From JAJPXC01 sp964517875 (GTDB lineage: Bacteria; Bacteroidota; Bacteroidia; Bacteroidales; Muribaculaceae), in NCBI GenBank assembly GCA_964517875.1, contig CAZFEU010000002.1, positions 1 through 64,000 of the forward strand: a DNA stretch of 64,000 bases, in the 5' to 3' direction. The position numbers were made by a program, and so were the translations under genes. Under the pieces are notes generated by a model. The model worked only from the letters and a program-made list of their open reading frames with translations, did no database searches and was not told the DNA's origin. Every line of letters begins with the position of its first letter. Within the stretch, counting starts at the first letter, position 1. Below are positions 52,583 to 61,033 of this stretch, in pieces.

Positions 52583-54508
52583 TTACTTGCTTGTCTCTGT
52601 CTTGTCAAACTTCTCGTACACCGAGTTTTTGCTCTTGAATTCGGGTACGGTTTGTTTCATGAGCTTCACCATGTCGGGGATTGAGACCGCCACCGCATAA
52701 TCGGTCAATTCTGCTACTACGTTACATGCGTCGGCGTAGGGATACTCGCGTGCCTTTGCCACAAAGATACGCTCATGAGTTGTAGGAATGGTGTTCTCCT
52801 TAGTGGCGAGCACTTCTTCGTAGAGTTTCTCTCCGGGGCGTAGGCCGGTGAATTCAATCTTTATGTCGCGCCCTACTTCAAGGCCGGCCAGCTGTATCAT
52901 GCGTTCGGCCAGGGTCACTATCTTGACTGATTGCCCCATGTCAAAGACGAATATCTGTGTTCCGGTGGCAAATGTGGCAGCTTCCATCACCAGTCGGCAT
53001 GCCTCTGGGATGGTCATGAAAAAGCGGTTGATCTCGGGGTGGGTTACGGTGACGGGGCCGCCGTGTTCGATCTGCTCACGGAAGCGCGGTATAACCGAGC
53101 CGTTTGAGCCGAGCACATTGCCGAAACGTGTTGTCACGAATCTGGTATTGCCTTTCACTTCCCCTCGCTCTATGGCCATGCCCAACGACTGAACGTAGAT
53201 CTCGGCCAATCGCTTGGTGCATCCCATGATGTTGGTGGGGTTAACGGCCTTGTCGGTCGAAACCATCACCATCTTCTCTACATCGTATTCCACGCATTTG
53301 TCGGCCACCTGCCGCGATCCGGCCACGTTGACTCTCACCGCCTCACAGGGGTTATCCTCCATCAGGGGCACATGCTTGTAGGCCGCTGCATGAAATACGA
53401 TCTGCGGCCTATACTCCCTGAACACGAAGTCAAGGCGCGGCAACGAACGCACATCGCCTATCACCGGCACAAAATCCAGATCGGGAAATCTATCCTCCAG
53501 CTCCAGCCTGATATTGTGAAGCGGAGTCTCTGCATTATCAAAGAGAATAAGCTTTTTGATGCCGAATGTAGCAAGCTGCCGGCATAATTCCGACCCGATT
53601 GATCCTGCCGCTCCGGTCACCATTACAATCTTGCCCTGGAAATTGGCTACAATCTCGTCCATGGATATTTTTATCTCTGGCCGGCCCAGCAGGTCCTCTA
53701 TCCTTACTTTGCGGATATAATTGTTCAATAATTTACCCTCGGTCATTTCGTCAATGCCAGGCATTATGTAGGTCTTCAAGCCTAAATCCTGACAATACTT
53801 GATAAGCCGGTCTTTCTCCGTGCGTGCATCAGCCACATAGGGGAATAAGATGCCGTCACAGGCCCCGTCGGCCGATAATTTGCTCACGTCATCAAGGTGC
53901 TCGAAATATGACACCTTCATGCCTGCCAGGTGATGGCCTACCTTGTTTTTCCCAAAAGTGACAAACCCCACCACCCTGTAGTGAGGGGAGTTACGCAACC
54001 GAGCCACCATCGAAGCCGCCTTGTCGCTAATGCCGTACACCAGCACTTTTCGAATCTGTTTATCCTCTTGCAGTGTCGTTTTTATCCGGTCAAACACCGC
54101 CACCATAAGCACCCGCGTTAATATCAGTGCGCCAATAGTCACAAAGAAATCGATGAACAGCATACCTGCAAGCAGTCCGCTCACATAGCCCAGCGAGGCA
54201 AATCTGAAACAAAGATACAATAACGCCTCTTTGCCAAACACGGCCACACAAAGCCGGCCAAGCTCACGCAAGGTGCTGTACCTTATTATTGCCCTATTGA
54301 CTCTGCATATTCTAAATGAAATGATTGACGCCAGCAATGCGAGCCCGAGCCACAGCAATATACCACTTGAGCTGAACTCATAGGTCGGCACCAGCACATT
54401 GACCAGCAGCAACACTGACATTGAAGCCGCCAATGAACACACCAGGTCGATACACATTACAGCCCTGGTATTCAAGAAGCGCTTATGATAATATTTCTTT
54501 AGATCCAT
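52583..54508 (-). CDS. CapD/PglF-like membrane nucleotide-sugar 4,6-dehydratase
   Basis: A 641-residue protein: four N-terminal membrane helices (to about 140), a CoA-binding-like Rossmann domain (about 150-250), then the catalytic SDR domain with TGAAGSIG (298-305) and the VMVSTDKAVNPTNIMGCTK active-site segment. It converts UDP-GlcNAc to the 4-keto-6-deoxy sugar, feeding the DegT aminotransferase. It is the first enzyme gene after upxY. Its base composition looks higher in GC than the central 36-52 kb, as is usual for conserved capsule-locus ends. Confidence 0.9.
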   Translation of the reverse strand: MDLKKYYHKRFLNTRAVMCIDLVCSLAASMSVLLLVNVLVPTYEFSSSGILLWLGLALLASIISFRICRVNRAIIRYSTLRELGRLCVAVFGKEALLYLCFRFASLGYVSGLLAGMLFIDFFVTIGALILTRVLMVAVFDRIKTTLQEDKQIRKVLVYGISDKAASMVARLRNSPHYRVVGFVTFGKNKVGHHLAGMKVSYFEHLDDVSKLSADGACDGILFPYVADARTEKDRLIKYCQDLGLKTYIMPGIDEMTEGKLLNNYIRKVRIEDLLGRPEIKISMDEIVANFQGKIVMVTGAAGSIGSELCRQLATFGIKKLILFDNAETPLHNIRLELEDRFPDLDFVPVIGDVRSLPRLDFVFREYRPQIVFHAAAYKHVPLMEDNPCEAVRVNVAGSRQVADKCVEYDVEKMVMVSTDKAVNPTNIMGCTKRLAEIYVQSLGMAIERGEVKGNTRFVTTRFGNVLGSNGSVIPRFREQIEHGGPVTVTHPEINRFFMTIPEACRLVMEAATFATGTQIFVFDMGQSVKIVTLAERMIQLAGLEVGRDIKIEFTGLRPGEKLYEEVLATKENTIPTTHERIFVAKAREYPYADACNVVAELTDYAVAVSIPDMVKLMKQTVPEFKSKNSVYEKFDKTETSK

Positions 54509-54678
54509 AAGGGGAATTCACTTGTAGATATCTGCGCAGTCCGAAGGCCGCCGAGTGACTTTGGAGATTATTGAGGATACTACTTATATAAACCGTGCCA
54601 GTTCGGGCACCAAGTAAATAAAAATATCGGATTGTATCAGTTGGATATCACTTCTGCTGGAATGGCGGGATGGGCTGT

Positions 54679-55218
54679 TCAGGGCACAATCTGCACATAT
54701 TCCGGCTCCACCTCCACAGCGGCCGTTATCAGCGTAGACAACTCAATGAGCAGTCGGCGCTTACGCAACCCCTTCACCGACAGCAGGCGCCCCTCGTACG
54801 AGTCGAGCGCACCGCCCACGATGCGTACCTTTTTGCCGTACATCGACTTGGTCAATTCTGCCGGTTGGAAGTAGCTTGTTGATTGCGAGTGCCTCACGGC
54901 ATACATGAAACGGTCCATCTCCTCCGTTCGCACGGTCATCGGCTCGTCAGCCGGCTTGCCATGCAAATAGCGATACTGCAACATGGGGTGTCGCTCCACA
55001 AAATTATCAAGCGTAGACTTCTCCTCATGAACGAACAGCAAGTCCTGTATCACGGGCACATCTCGCCTCTGCCTGCGGCCTCCGATTGTCATTATCATCT
55101 GGGTCATGGGCGTGAATACCTCAAATCCAGCGTCGGCCAGCTCGTGAATCGAGAGCATATTGGCGTTTCTGCGCTTAAGGTCGCGCATTACAAACCATTG
55201 TTTCTCCGACGGTAACAT
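54679..55218 (-). CDS. upxY: UpxY-type NusG-like transcription antiterminator
   Basis: A 179-residue NusG paralogue: an NGN domain (WFVMRDLKRRNANM, FEVFTPMTQMIMTIGGRRQR) and a C-terminal KOW-like domain (GKKVRIVGGALDSYEGRLLS). In Bacteroides, UpxY proteins let RNA polymerase pass terminators in the 5' part of their own capsule operon. It is the first gene of the operon and leaves a 170-base gap before the CapD-like gene. No UpxZ gene is seen. Confidence 0.9.
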   Translation of the reverse strand: MLPSEKQWFVMRDLKRRNANMLSIHELADAGFEVFTPMTQMIMTIGGRRQRRDVPVIQDLLFVHEEKSTLDNFVERHPMLQYRYLHGKPADEPMTVRTEEMDRFMYAVRHSQSTSYFQPAELTKSMYGKKVRIVGGALDSYEGRLLSVKGLRKRRLLIELSTLITAAVEVEPEYVQIVP

Positions 55219-55254
55219 ATCCGGCTAAGTGACCTAAGTGCAATTCTCCAACTC

Positions 55255-55289
55255 CTGCTCAAGTTCAGTTATCACTGATTCTCAAGCAG
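55255..55289 (-). promoter_or_regulatory. nested stem-loop in the upxY leader
   Basis: Outer arms CTGCT (55255-55259) and AGCAG (55285-55289) enclose the hairpin CAGT-TATC-ACTG (55266-55277). It lies about 40 bases upstream of the upxY start and inside the transcribed leader, where UpxY proteins are known to act. Function is inferred. Confidence 0.35.
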
Positions 55290-55431
55290 TTGCAAATGTT
55301 TTCTGAAAAGAATGAGGATACGCTAATGATTGGCTTACCTCGTTGACTCACACTATATTCTGTCACAAATATCGCAAGTATATTTGCTCAATTCTCCACC
55401 AACTTTTGGCAAGAACTATATATTGCAGACG

Positions 55432-55439
55432 CAAAGTTA
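55432..55439 (-). promoter_or_regulatory. -7 box of the polysaccharide operon promoter
   Basis: TAACTTTG on the minus strand, predicting a start near 55425 and a leader of about 207 bases before upxY. The -33 region lacks a clear TTTG at the proper distance. No flanking inverted repeats were found, so an invertible promoter of the Bacteroides type is not evident. The rest of 55290-55655 shows no gene. A plus-strand -7 box TACCTTTG at 55545-55552 probably serves the next gene. Confidence 0.5.
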
Positions 55440-55655
55440 CAAATAAATCCTGGATTATAGCCATTATGCGACATAAAAATGTTGGGAGCGCGGTTGTGAA
55501 CGGAGTGAACGCCCTAAAATAGCGACACAACGGGGAATAACGCATACCTTTGCGGTGCACTACGCCGGCATCACTGACGCAATGGATGGACACAGTTAAT
55601 GCCCGCATCACCTTTATAACTAATATATACCAACTATTACCCAAACTAACTGCAA

Positions 55656-56432
55656 ATGAAAAAGTTACTATCGGCAATATTAGTGTTGTGGTTCGCCACA
55701 ATGCATTGCCTTGAAGCCAACGGTGAGATAATCCCCGAAAATGGCCCCAAAAATGAGATTTTCAAACAAGACGACAAGTATGGCCTGCGTAGCGTCGACA
55801 CCAAGAAGGTAACATTGCCGGCGATTTACGACACAATAGAAACCGGCTATTTCGACTTTGACATCTTAAGCGACCGCGGACTCTATGAGCAATACTACAA
55901 AATCAGCAAAGATGGCAAAATCGGCATATTCAGCGATGCTCTGAGCAAAGTGCTGCTCCCAGTGGGCCCCTACAAGAATTTTGGTCGACACGGCTATCGC
56001 AGCGAGGTGCCGTATGTAAAAGTATTTACTGAATCGGGCGACGACTTCATCCTGTCGGACTGCGGTGTAAAAATCACTTTCGATGTCATAGAAACACTGG
56101 TAGAGGACGTGGCCTATACATTTGACCCCGATCACGCCGTCTTCACTCCAAAACTCTACAAAGGATTTATAATCAGGAAGGACGGAAAATACGGCTACAT
56201 GAACAAAAATGGCAAGACGGTGATTTTGCCCAAGTATGACGAGTGGCTGAGTAGCGATAAAAGCTATGGCATACGACGCAACTACACCAAATTGGTGTTC
56301 AAAAACTACAACTCCGCTCACACTGGCTTCACCCTTTATGCCTATGCGCTCAACGGCACCCTGCTCGCATCAAAGTTCTTCAACAACGACCAGAAGCTGG
56401 CTGTGAGAAGATTCCTCGAAAGATACTTTTAA
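55656..56432 (+). CDS. WG-repeat exported protein
   Basis: A 258-residue protein with a signal peptide (MKKLLSAILVLWFATMHC). Several WG/KWG-type repeats follow, such as DDKYGLRSVDTKKVTLPAIY, SKDGKIGIFSDALSKVLLPV and RKDGKYGYMNKNGKTVILPK. The function of such repeat proteins is unknown; they are common in Bacteroidetes envelopes. Cys18 is not in a perfect lipobox. A plus-strand -7 box lies 104 bases upstream. Confidence 0.7.
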   Translation: MKKLLSAILVLWFATMHCLEANGEIIPENGPKNEIFKQDDKYGLRSVDTKKVTLPAIYDTIETGYFDFDILSDRGLYEQYYKISKDGKIGIFSDALSKVLLPVGPYKNFGRHGYRSEVPYVKVFTESGDDFILSDCGVKITFDVIETLVEDVAYTFDPDHAVFTPKLYKGFIIRKDGKYGYMNKNGKTVILPKYDEWLSSDKSYGIRRNYTKLVFKNYNSAHTGFTLYAYALNGTLLASKFFNNDQKLAVRRFLERYF

Positions 56433-56458
56433 TCTCCAGAATAGTCGCCTACACTTTA

Positions 56459-56501
56459 ACTGCATCCCAAAAGTTGGACACAAAAACTTTTGGGGTGCAG
56501 T
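56459..56501. repeat. 17-base inverted repeat resembling abutted insertion-sequence ends
   Basis: ACTGCATCCCAAAAGTT (56459-56475) pairs with AACTTTTGGGGTGCAGT (56485-56501) with one G-U mismatch. The TGCACCCCAAAAGT core resembles ends of IS3-family elements. It may be the junction left by an element, or a terminator for the WG-repeat gene 27 bases upstream. Confidence 0.5.
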
Positions 56502-56542
56502 TTCATTATGAAATACATGGCATCAGACAACTACTGGCTCAT

Positions 56543-56636
56543 CTATATAACCTCATTCCTGCGAGCGCAGCGAGCTGACTTGTTGTTATATAGAGAGTAG
56601 CCCACCGTGCAGAGATATGCTCCCCAACCTCTCTGC
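56543..56636. repeat. two further inverted repeats in a gene-free stretch
   Basis: CTATATAAC (56543-56551) with GTTATATAG (56585-56593), and GCAGAGA (56609-56615) with TCTCTGC (56630-56636). Together with the repeat at 56459-56501 they fill most of 56433-56700, which shows no gene. Remnants of mobile DNA or structured transcripts are possible. Confidence 0.5.
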
Positions 56637-56710
56637 AGCTCGTCTTACCATCCCGTTGTGATATGTAGATGATATTTTGATGCGGTTGCCCTGTTGAAGT
56701 ATCCCTCTAA

Positions 56711-56742
56711 ATTGTGTACCTCGCCGAAAATGCGTAATTTTG
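56711..56742 (+). promoter_or_regulatory. promoter touching the start codon of the VOC gene
   Basis: ATTG (56711-56714), 20 bases, TAATTTTG (56735-56742), only four bases before the ATG at 56747. The mRNA is probably leaderless. Confidence 0.55.
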
Positions 56743-56746
56743 CACC

Positions 56747-57130
56747 ATGAGAGTAGACCATATAGCTTTATATGTTCTTGATTTGGAAAAAGCCAAAACC
56801 TTTTTCTGCAAATACTTCAACGGAACTCCAAATGAAATGTACCACAATTCCAAAACAGGATTGCGTACATACTTTATTTCTTTTCCTGATGGGGGATGCT
56901 TAGAAATAATGAATCGTCCTGAAGTGAAAACGCAAACTTTTGACCCATACCGACAAGGATACATCCACTTAGCTATAAGTGTCGGCTCAAAAGTTGCGGT
57001 TGATGTTTTAACTAATCAACTTAAATCAGACGGATATGAAGTAATTAGTGGCCCTCGAACTACAGGAGACGGATATTACGAAAGTTGTATCCGTGGTTTT
57101 GAAAACAACATTATAGAAATTACAATATAG
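56747..57130 (+). CDS. VOC (glyoxalase/bleomycin-resistance fold) family protein
   Basis: A 127-residue VOC protein. His5 in RVDHIALYVLDLEKAKTFF, Glu54 in DGGCLEIMNR, His75-like in GYIHLAISVG and Glu124 in NNIIEITI match the metal-binding pattern of the glyoxalase fold. A small-molecule lyase, dioxygenase or resistance role is possible; the substrate cannot be inferred. It is a single gene. Confidence 0.82.
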   Translation: MRVDHIALYVLDLEKAKTFFCKYFNGTPNEMYHNSKTGLRTYFISFPDGGCLEIMNRPEVKTQTFDPYRQGYIHLAISVGSKVAVDVLTNQLKSDGYEVISGPRTTGDGYYESCIRGFENNIIEITI

Positions 57131-57280
57131 CGTCTTTTCGCAAACGTCGTACCATCCATAACTTCGCTGTCATAGCCTTGGCGCTTTGCCTCGGCAAAGA
57201 ATAATCAGCAAGTTATGGACGCTCTTTTTCCAACAACCTCAACCTTCATCAATGAGCTACCGCATTAACATCTCTGAATT

Positions 57281-57692
57281 TTATCGTCCACAAAGGATTA
57301 TTGACTTTAACTCTAAGAGAGTATCTTGCAAAGTGGGAATCTCAGCCTTGACAACATCAAAGATCACGTCGGAGTCAAGATTGAAATAACCATGAGCAAT
57401 GTGGTCTCTCAGCCCCATGATTTCTTTCCACTGAGTGTTTGGAAATTTATCGTATAACAACCCTTGCGTTAGTCTATCGATTTTTTTTGACTCCTTCACC
57501 AATGCTTTCAATCAACATACATGAAGCTGCCATTTTTTGCATCCCCTCAGGAGATGTAAGATAATCATCAGAAGATGAAATCTTTTCATTCCATGAAGTA
57601 ATCAAACCACAGGCCTCAATCATTTGGCTGATAATGTGGGTGATTAATTGGGCGTTATGCAAATATTGTGATTCCATCCTTGTCGATTTCAC
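57281..57692 (-). pseudogene. HepT toxin with a frameshift in an A8 run
   Basis: Two overlapping frames together spell one HepT-like (DUF86) protein. The first ends GMQKMAASCMLIESIGEGVKKNR at 57474; the second continues SKKIDRLTQGLLYDKFPNTQ and contains GLRDHIAHGYFNLD with the catalytic RxxxxH-type motif. The break falls in eight consecutive As (plus-strand Ts, 57481-57488); with seven As the frame would read GVKKIDRLTQG, as in intact homologues. The start may be 57692 or 57677. It overlaps the antitoxin gene. It is probably inactive or slippage-dependent. Confidence 0.82.
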
Positions 57693-57951
57693 TCAGGAGA
57701 AATGGGTCGAGTGAGGCGCGTGAACGAACTATGTCTACACTACGACCCAGTATATTTTGAAGATAGTGTTTGAGGGCAACCATCTTTAATGCTTTAGGCG
57801 GCATATCTACAAAAAGGTCAACATCACTTGACCCGCTATCGTCTCCGCGCGCAACCGAACCAAACACACACAAAGATTTAACTCCATACTCTGTACGGAG
57901 TTTGCCGGAAACCTTTGTCAGTGTATCAATACAGTACTTGCGGAAGTCCAT
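57655..57951 (-). CDS. MntA-type minimal nucleotidyltransferase antitoxin
   Basis: A 98-residue nucleotidyltransferase with GSVARG (31-36) and DVDLFV (43-48), the GSx10DxD signature. MntA proteins neutralise HepT by adenylylating a tyrosine in the toxin. It overlaps the downstream hepT frame and is intact, whereas the toxin is broken. It is followed upstream by a DUF2795 gene five bases away on the same strand. Confidence 0.87.
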   Translation of the reverse strand: MDFRKYCIDTLTKVSGKLRTEYGVKSLCVFGSVARGDDSGSSDVDLFVDMPPKALKMVALKHYLQNILGRSVDIVRSRASLDPFLLSEIDKDGITIFA

Positions 57952-57956
57952 TCAGA

Positions 57957-58178
57957 TTAGTATTCCTCTTCGTTAAAGAAGAAATCCTCTTTGGAGGGGT
58001 AGTCAGGCCAGATGTCTTCGATGCATTCGTATGTGTCGCCTTCGTCTTCCATCTCCTGGAGGTTTTCGATCACCTCAAGTGGTGCGCCCGAGCGCATTGC
58101 ATAGTCGATGAGCTCGTCCTTGGTGGCAGGCCAGGGTGCGTCTTCAAGTTTAGATGCCAATTCAAGTGTCCAGTACAT
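57957..58178 (-). CDS. DUF2795 family small acidic protein
   Basis: A 73-residue protein starting MYWTLELASKLEDAPWPATK and continuing DELIDYAMRSGAPLEVIENL, then a very acidic tail (WPDYPSKEDFFFNEEEY). It is a strongly conserved Bacteroidetes family (DUF2795) with no firm function. It lies just upstream of mntA and on the same strand, but its conservation suggests it belongs to the chromosome rather than to the toxin-antitoxin pair. Confidence 0.85.
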   Translation of the reverse strand: MYWTLELASKLEDAPWPATKDELIDYAMRSGAPLEVIENLQEMEDEGDTYECIEDIWPDYPSKEDFFFNEEEY

Positions 58179-58289
58179 GTTGTTTATGCTAAGTGTATGA
58201 TTTATAATTTTATTTTACGACTCTGCCTGAGCCCCGAGGACTTAATGGCGTGCCGTAAGGGTTCGCGAAAATAGTGATTGTAGTTGATA

Positions 58290-58853
58290 TTAGCAATCTT
58301 TATTCCAGAATATTTCTTCTGCTTGTGCATCGATGTTGGCCTGGCGACTGAGCACAAATAAGTAATCGCTCAATCGGTTGATGAACCGGAGTATCTGGGG
58401 GTCAACATATGTGGTGTCGCTGAGTGTGACGATGCGGCGTTCGCAGCGGCGGCACATCGTGCGTGCTACGTGGCATAGCGCGGCCAGGCGGGTGCCTCCG
58501 GGGAGCACGAATTGGCGCAGCGGCGGAAGCTGGGCATCGATAGTGTCGATGTCGGCTTCGATGCGTGCTGTGTCGCTCGGTGTCAACCCATTGCATTTGG
58601 TGATTTCGCCATTGGGATTGTCGGTGGCAAGGTAAGCACCGATGTTAAAAAGCTTATTTTGCACCCACGTGACGGTGGTGCGCGCCTGGGCACTGAGGCT
58701 GGGAGCCGTGGCCACCATGGCCAGGTGTGCGTTGAGCTCGTCGACTGTTCCGTAGGCTTCGATGCGGGCGGCGTTTTTCTTTACCCGCGCGCCCCCTACG
58801 AGCGATGTTGTGCCGGTGTCGCCGGTAGCGGTGTATATCAGGCTCTTTTTCAT
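58290..58853 (-). CDS. cob(I)alamin adenosyltransferase, PduO/ATR type
   Basis: A 187-residue PduO-family protein: YTATGDTGTTSLVGGARVKK (7-26, ATP-binding TGDxGxT), the VDELNAHLAM helix, QFVLPGGTRLAALCHVARTM and RFINRLSDYLFVLSRQANID. It attaches the adenosyl group to cobalamin. The gene overlaps nothing and is 20 bases from the LOG gene upstream. Confidence 0.88.
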   Translation of the reverse strand: MKKSLIYTATGDTGTTSLVGGARVKKNAARIEAYGTVDELNAHLAMVATAPSLSAQARTTVTWVQNKLFNIGAYLATDNPNGEITKCNGLTPSDTARIEADIDTIDAQLPPLRQFVLPGGTRLAALCHVARTMCRRCERRIVTLSDTTYVDPQILRFINRLSDYLFVLSRQANIDAQAEEIFWNKDC

Positions 58854-58873
58854 GTCATTCAGTATTATTTACC

Positions 58874-59452
58874 TTAAAACAGCGATTCGGAGTGGTTGGA
58901 TTTGTGCTTGAGCGGGCGGAAGTGCTGACCGATGATCTTACAGCATTCTTTCGCTGTGCTCGCCACGTGTATGCGCTGCATGGTGGTGGGGTCCATTAGC
59001 TGACGGTCGCACATCAGTTGCAGCTGTGCTAACGTGTGGTCGTATATACCGTCGGTGTTCAGCAGTATTATAGGCTTGTTCTTGTCGGCGGTGAATGTGA
59101 GGAAAGAAAATGTCGATATCATCTCGTCGAGTGTGCCGTATCCGCCCGGAAGCACCACGAATATATCGCTGAGCAGCTCCATTTTGGCTTTACGGTCGTT
59201 GAGGTCGAGAGCGAGCACATTCTCGTCGTTTATGGGATTGATGTATTTTTTGCGCATGATGGGCACTATCCCCACCACGCGTCCGCCGGCATCCTTGGCT
59301 GCGCGGGCCACTACCTTCATCATGCCAAGATCCAGACCACCGTACACCAACGTTGAGCCCAGCTGGGCCACATAGCTCCCGATGATAGCGGCATCGTCGC
59401 GGTAAGCCTCGGGGACGGTGTCTTTTGATGAGCAATAAACAGCTGTTCGCAT
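58874..59452 (-). CDS. LOG-family (TIGR00730) Rossmann nucleotide hydrolase
   Basis: A 192-residue protein with LVYGGLDLGMM (35-45) and the hallmark PGGYGTLDE (102-110). Family members hydrolyse nucleoside monophosphates to base and ribose 5-phosphate (cytokinin-activating LOG in plants). The bacterial substrate here is not certain. A -7 box TATTTTTG on the minus strand at 59485-59492 is a possible promoter. Confidence 0.87.
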   Translation of the reverse strand: MRTAVYCSSKDTVPEAYRDDAAIIGSYVAQLGSTLVYGGLDLGMMKVVARAAKDAGGRVVGIVPIMRKKYINPINDENVLALDLNDRKAKMELLSDIFVVLPGGYGTLDEMISTFSFLTFTADKNKPIILLNTDGIYDHTLAQLQLMCDRQLMDPTTMQRIHVASTAKECCKIIGQHFRPLKHKSNHSESLF

Positions 59453-59563
59453 AGGTTAAAAAATAAGTGTGTTGGTTATGGATGCAAAAATACACATTTT
59501 CCGGAGCAGGTGCCTGGATTTGCTCTGATTTTTTCGACGATGGAGATTTTGGAGGGATTTTTG

Positions 59564-59571
59564 TAACTTCG
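59564..59571 (+). promoter_or_regulatory. -7-like box just upstream of the U32 gene
   Basis: TAACTTCG, a one-base variant of TAnnTTTG, seven bases before the ATG at 59579, implying a very short or absent leader. The -33 box is not clear. Confidence 0.4.
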
Positions 59572-59578
59572 CGGTGTT

Positions 59579-60817
59579 ATGCTACGCAGTGATTTTGAGA
59601 TTATGGCGCCCGTGGGGTCGATGGAGTCGCTCCACGCTGCTATCCAGGCTGGCGCCGATGCCATATATTTTGGGGTTGAGGGGCTGAATATGCGCTCTCG
59701 TTCGTCGGTCAATTTCACCCTCGACGACCTTAGGTCGATAGCACGCACGTGCGAAGAGGCCGGCGTGAAGTCGTACCTTACTGTCAACACGGTGCTTTAC
59801 GACAGCGACATCGACTATTGTCACCGCATCATCGATGCGGTGAGCCAATCGGGTGTATCTGCCATCATAGCCAGCGACATTGCCGCCATACAGTATGCGC
59901 GTCAGGTGGGCGTGGAGGTGCACATCTCCACACAGTGCAACGTCACCAACACCGAGGCAGTGAGATTCTACTCGCAGTGGGCCGACGTGGTAGTACTTGC
60001 GCGCGAGCTCAACCTCGAGCAGGTGGCACATATCCACCGGGCCATCGAGCAGGAGCCGATTGTAGGGCCCAAGGGTGAGCCGGTGAGGATTGAGATGTTC
60101 TGCCACGGCGCGCTGTGCATGGCCGTGTCGGGCAAGTGCTACCTGAGCCTCCACCAGATGAACTCAAGCGCCAACCGGGGAGCATGCACACAGATATGCC
60201 GTCGCGGGTATATGGTCACCGACTGCGAAACGGGGGAGGAACTCAACGTCGACAACAAGTATATAATGTCGCCCAAGGATCTTAAGACCATCCATTTCCT
60301 CAACAAGATGATTGATGCCGGTGTGCGTGTGTTCAAGATTGAGGGGCGCGCCCGCGGCCCGGAGTATGTCTACACCGCAGTGCGGGCTTACAGCGAGGCG
60401 TTGCAAGCCATCTGCGATGGCACCTTCGATGAGTTGATGGTGGCCCGATGGGATGCCGACTTGTCCAAGATATTCAACCGCGGATTCTGGGACGGCTACT
60501 ACCTGGGGCAACGCCTGGGGGAATGGTCGGGCAAATATGGGTCATCAGCCACACGCGTCAAGGAGTATGTGGCCAAGGGAGTGCGCTATTTCCCCAATAT
60601 CGGAGTGGCCGAATTTAAGATGGAGACCGGCGAGCTCCACGTGGGTGACGAAATAGTGATTACCGGGCCCACCACAGGGGTGATTATCACCACCGTCGAC
60701 GAGATCCGCGTTGACCTCAAGCCTGTGGAACGTACCGTCAAGGGTGAATCGTTCTCAATTAAACTCGACCAGAAAATACGCCCCAGCGACAAGTTATATC
60801 TGTGGCGCGAAAAGTAA
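59579..60817 (+). CDS. peptidase U32 family protein (TrhP/YegQ-like)
   Basis: A 412-residue protein with the U32 signature E-x-F-x2-G-A-L-C-x4-G-x-C at 172-187 (EMFCHGALCMAVSGKC) and further paired Cys (CTQICRRG). The length and the FKIEGRARGPEYVYTAVRAY segment match the YegQ/TrhP branch, which works with prephenate in tRNA U34 hydroxylation. The other U32 branch members are collagenase-like. I favour the tRNA-modification role (moderate confidence). Confidence 0.83.
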   Translation: MLRSDFEIMAPVGSMESLHAAIQAGADAIYFGVEGLNMRSRSSVNFTLDDLRSIARTCEEAGVKSYLTVNTVLYDSDIDYCHRIIDAVSQSGVSAIIASDIAAIQYARQVGVEVHISTQCNVTNTEAVRFYSQWADVVVLARELNLEQVAHIHRAIEQEPIVGPKGEPVRIEMFCHGALCMAVSGKCYLSLHQMNSSANRGACTQICRRGYMVTDCETGEELNVDNKYIMSPKDLKTIHFLNKMIDAGVRVFKIEGRARGPEYVYTAVRAYSEALQAICDGTFDELMVARWDADLSKIFNRGFWDGYYLGQRLGEWSGKYGSSATRVKEYVAKGVRYFPNIGVAEFKMETGELHVGDEIVITGPTTGVIITTVDEIRVDLKPVERTVKGESFSIKLDQKIRPSDKLYLWREK

Positions 60818-61033
60818 ACAAAAGTTAAATTTAACGTTACGGCGGCTCCTTTTTTCACAATTATTTTGAGAAAAGAAAAAGCGGCAGTAAATTTGTTGCC
60901 GCAAAGGGCTGTCGGCCTACGCCGATGCCCTATGTATCGACATTTTGATTAATCACATCCCTGTATACACTTTACAACATGTTAGAGAGAGTCTTGTCGT
61001 GAGATAAGGCTCTTTCATTTTGATGTGCGCAGG

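Noticed and set aside
55219..55655. Invertible capsule promoter of the Bacteroides type
   Set aside because: No pair of inverted repeats flanking the promoter could be found by eye.
59582..60154. Minus-strand frame opposite the U32 peptidase gene
   Set aside because: The sense strand encodes the full U32 signature; the antisense translation has no recognisable feature.
60882..60903. Terminator after the U32 gene
   Set aside because: A six-base stem only and no T-run; too weak to list as a terminator.
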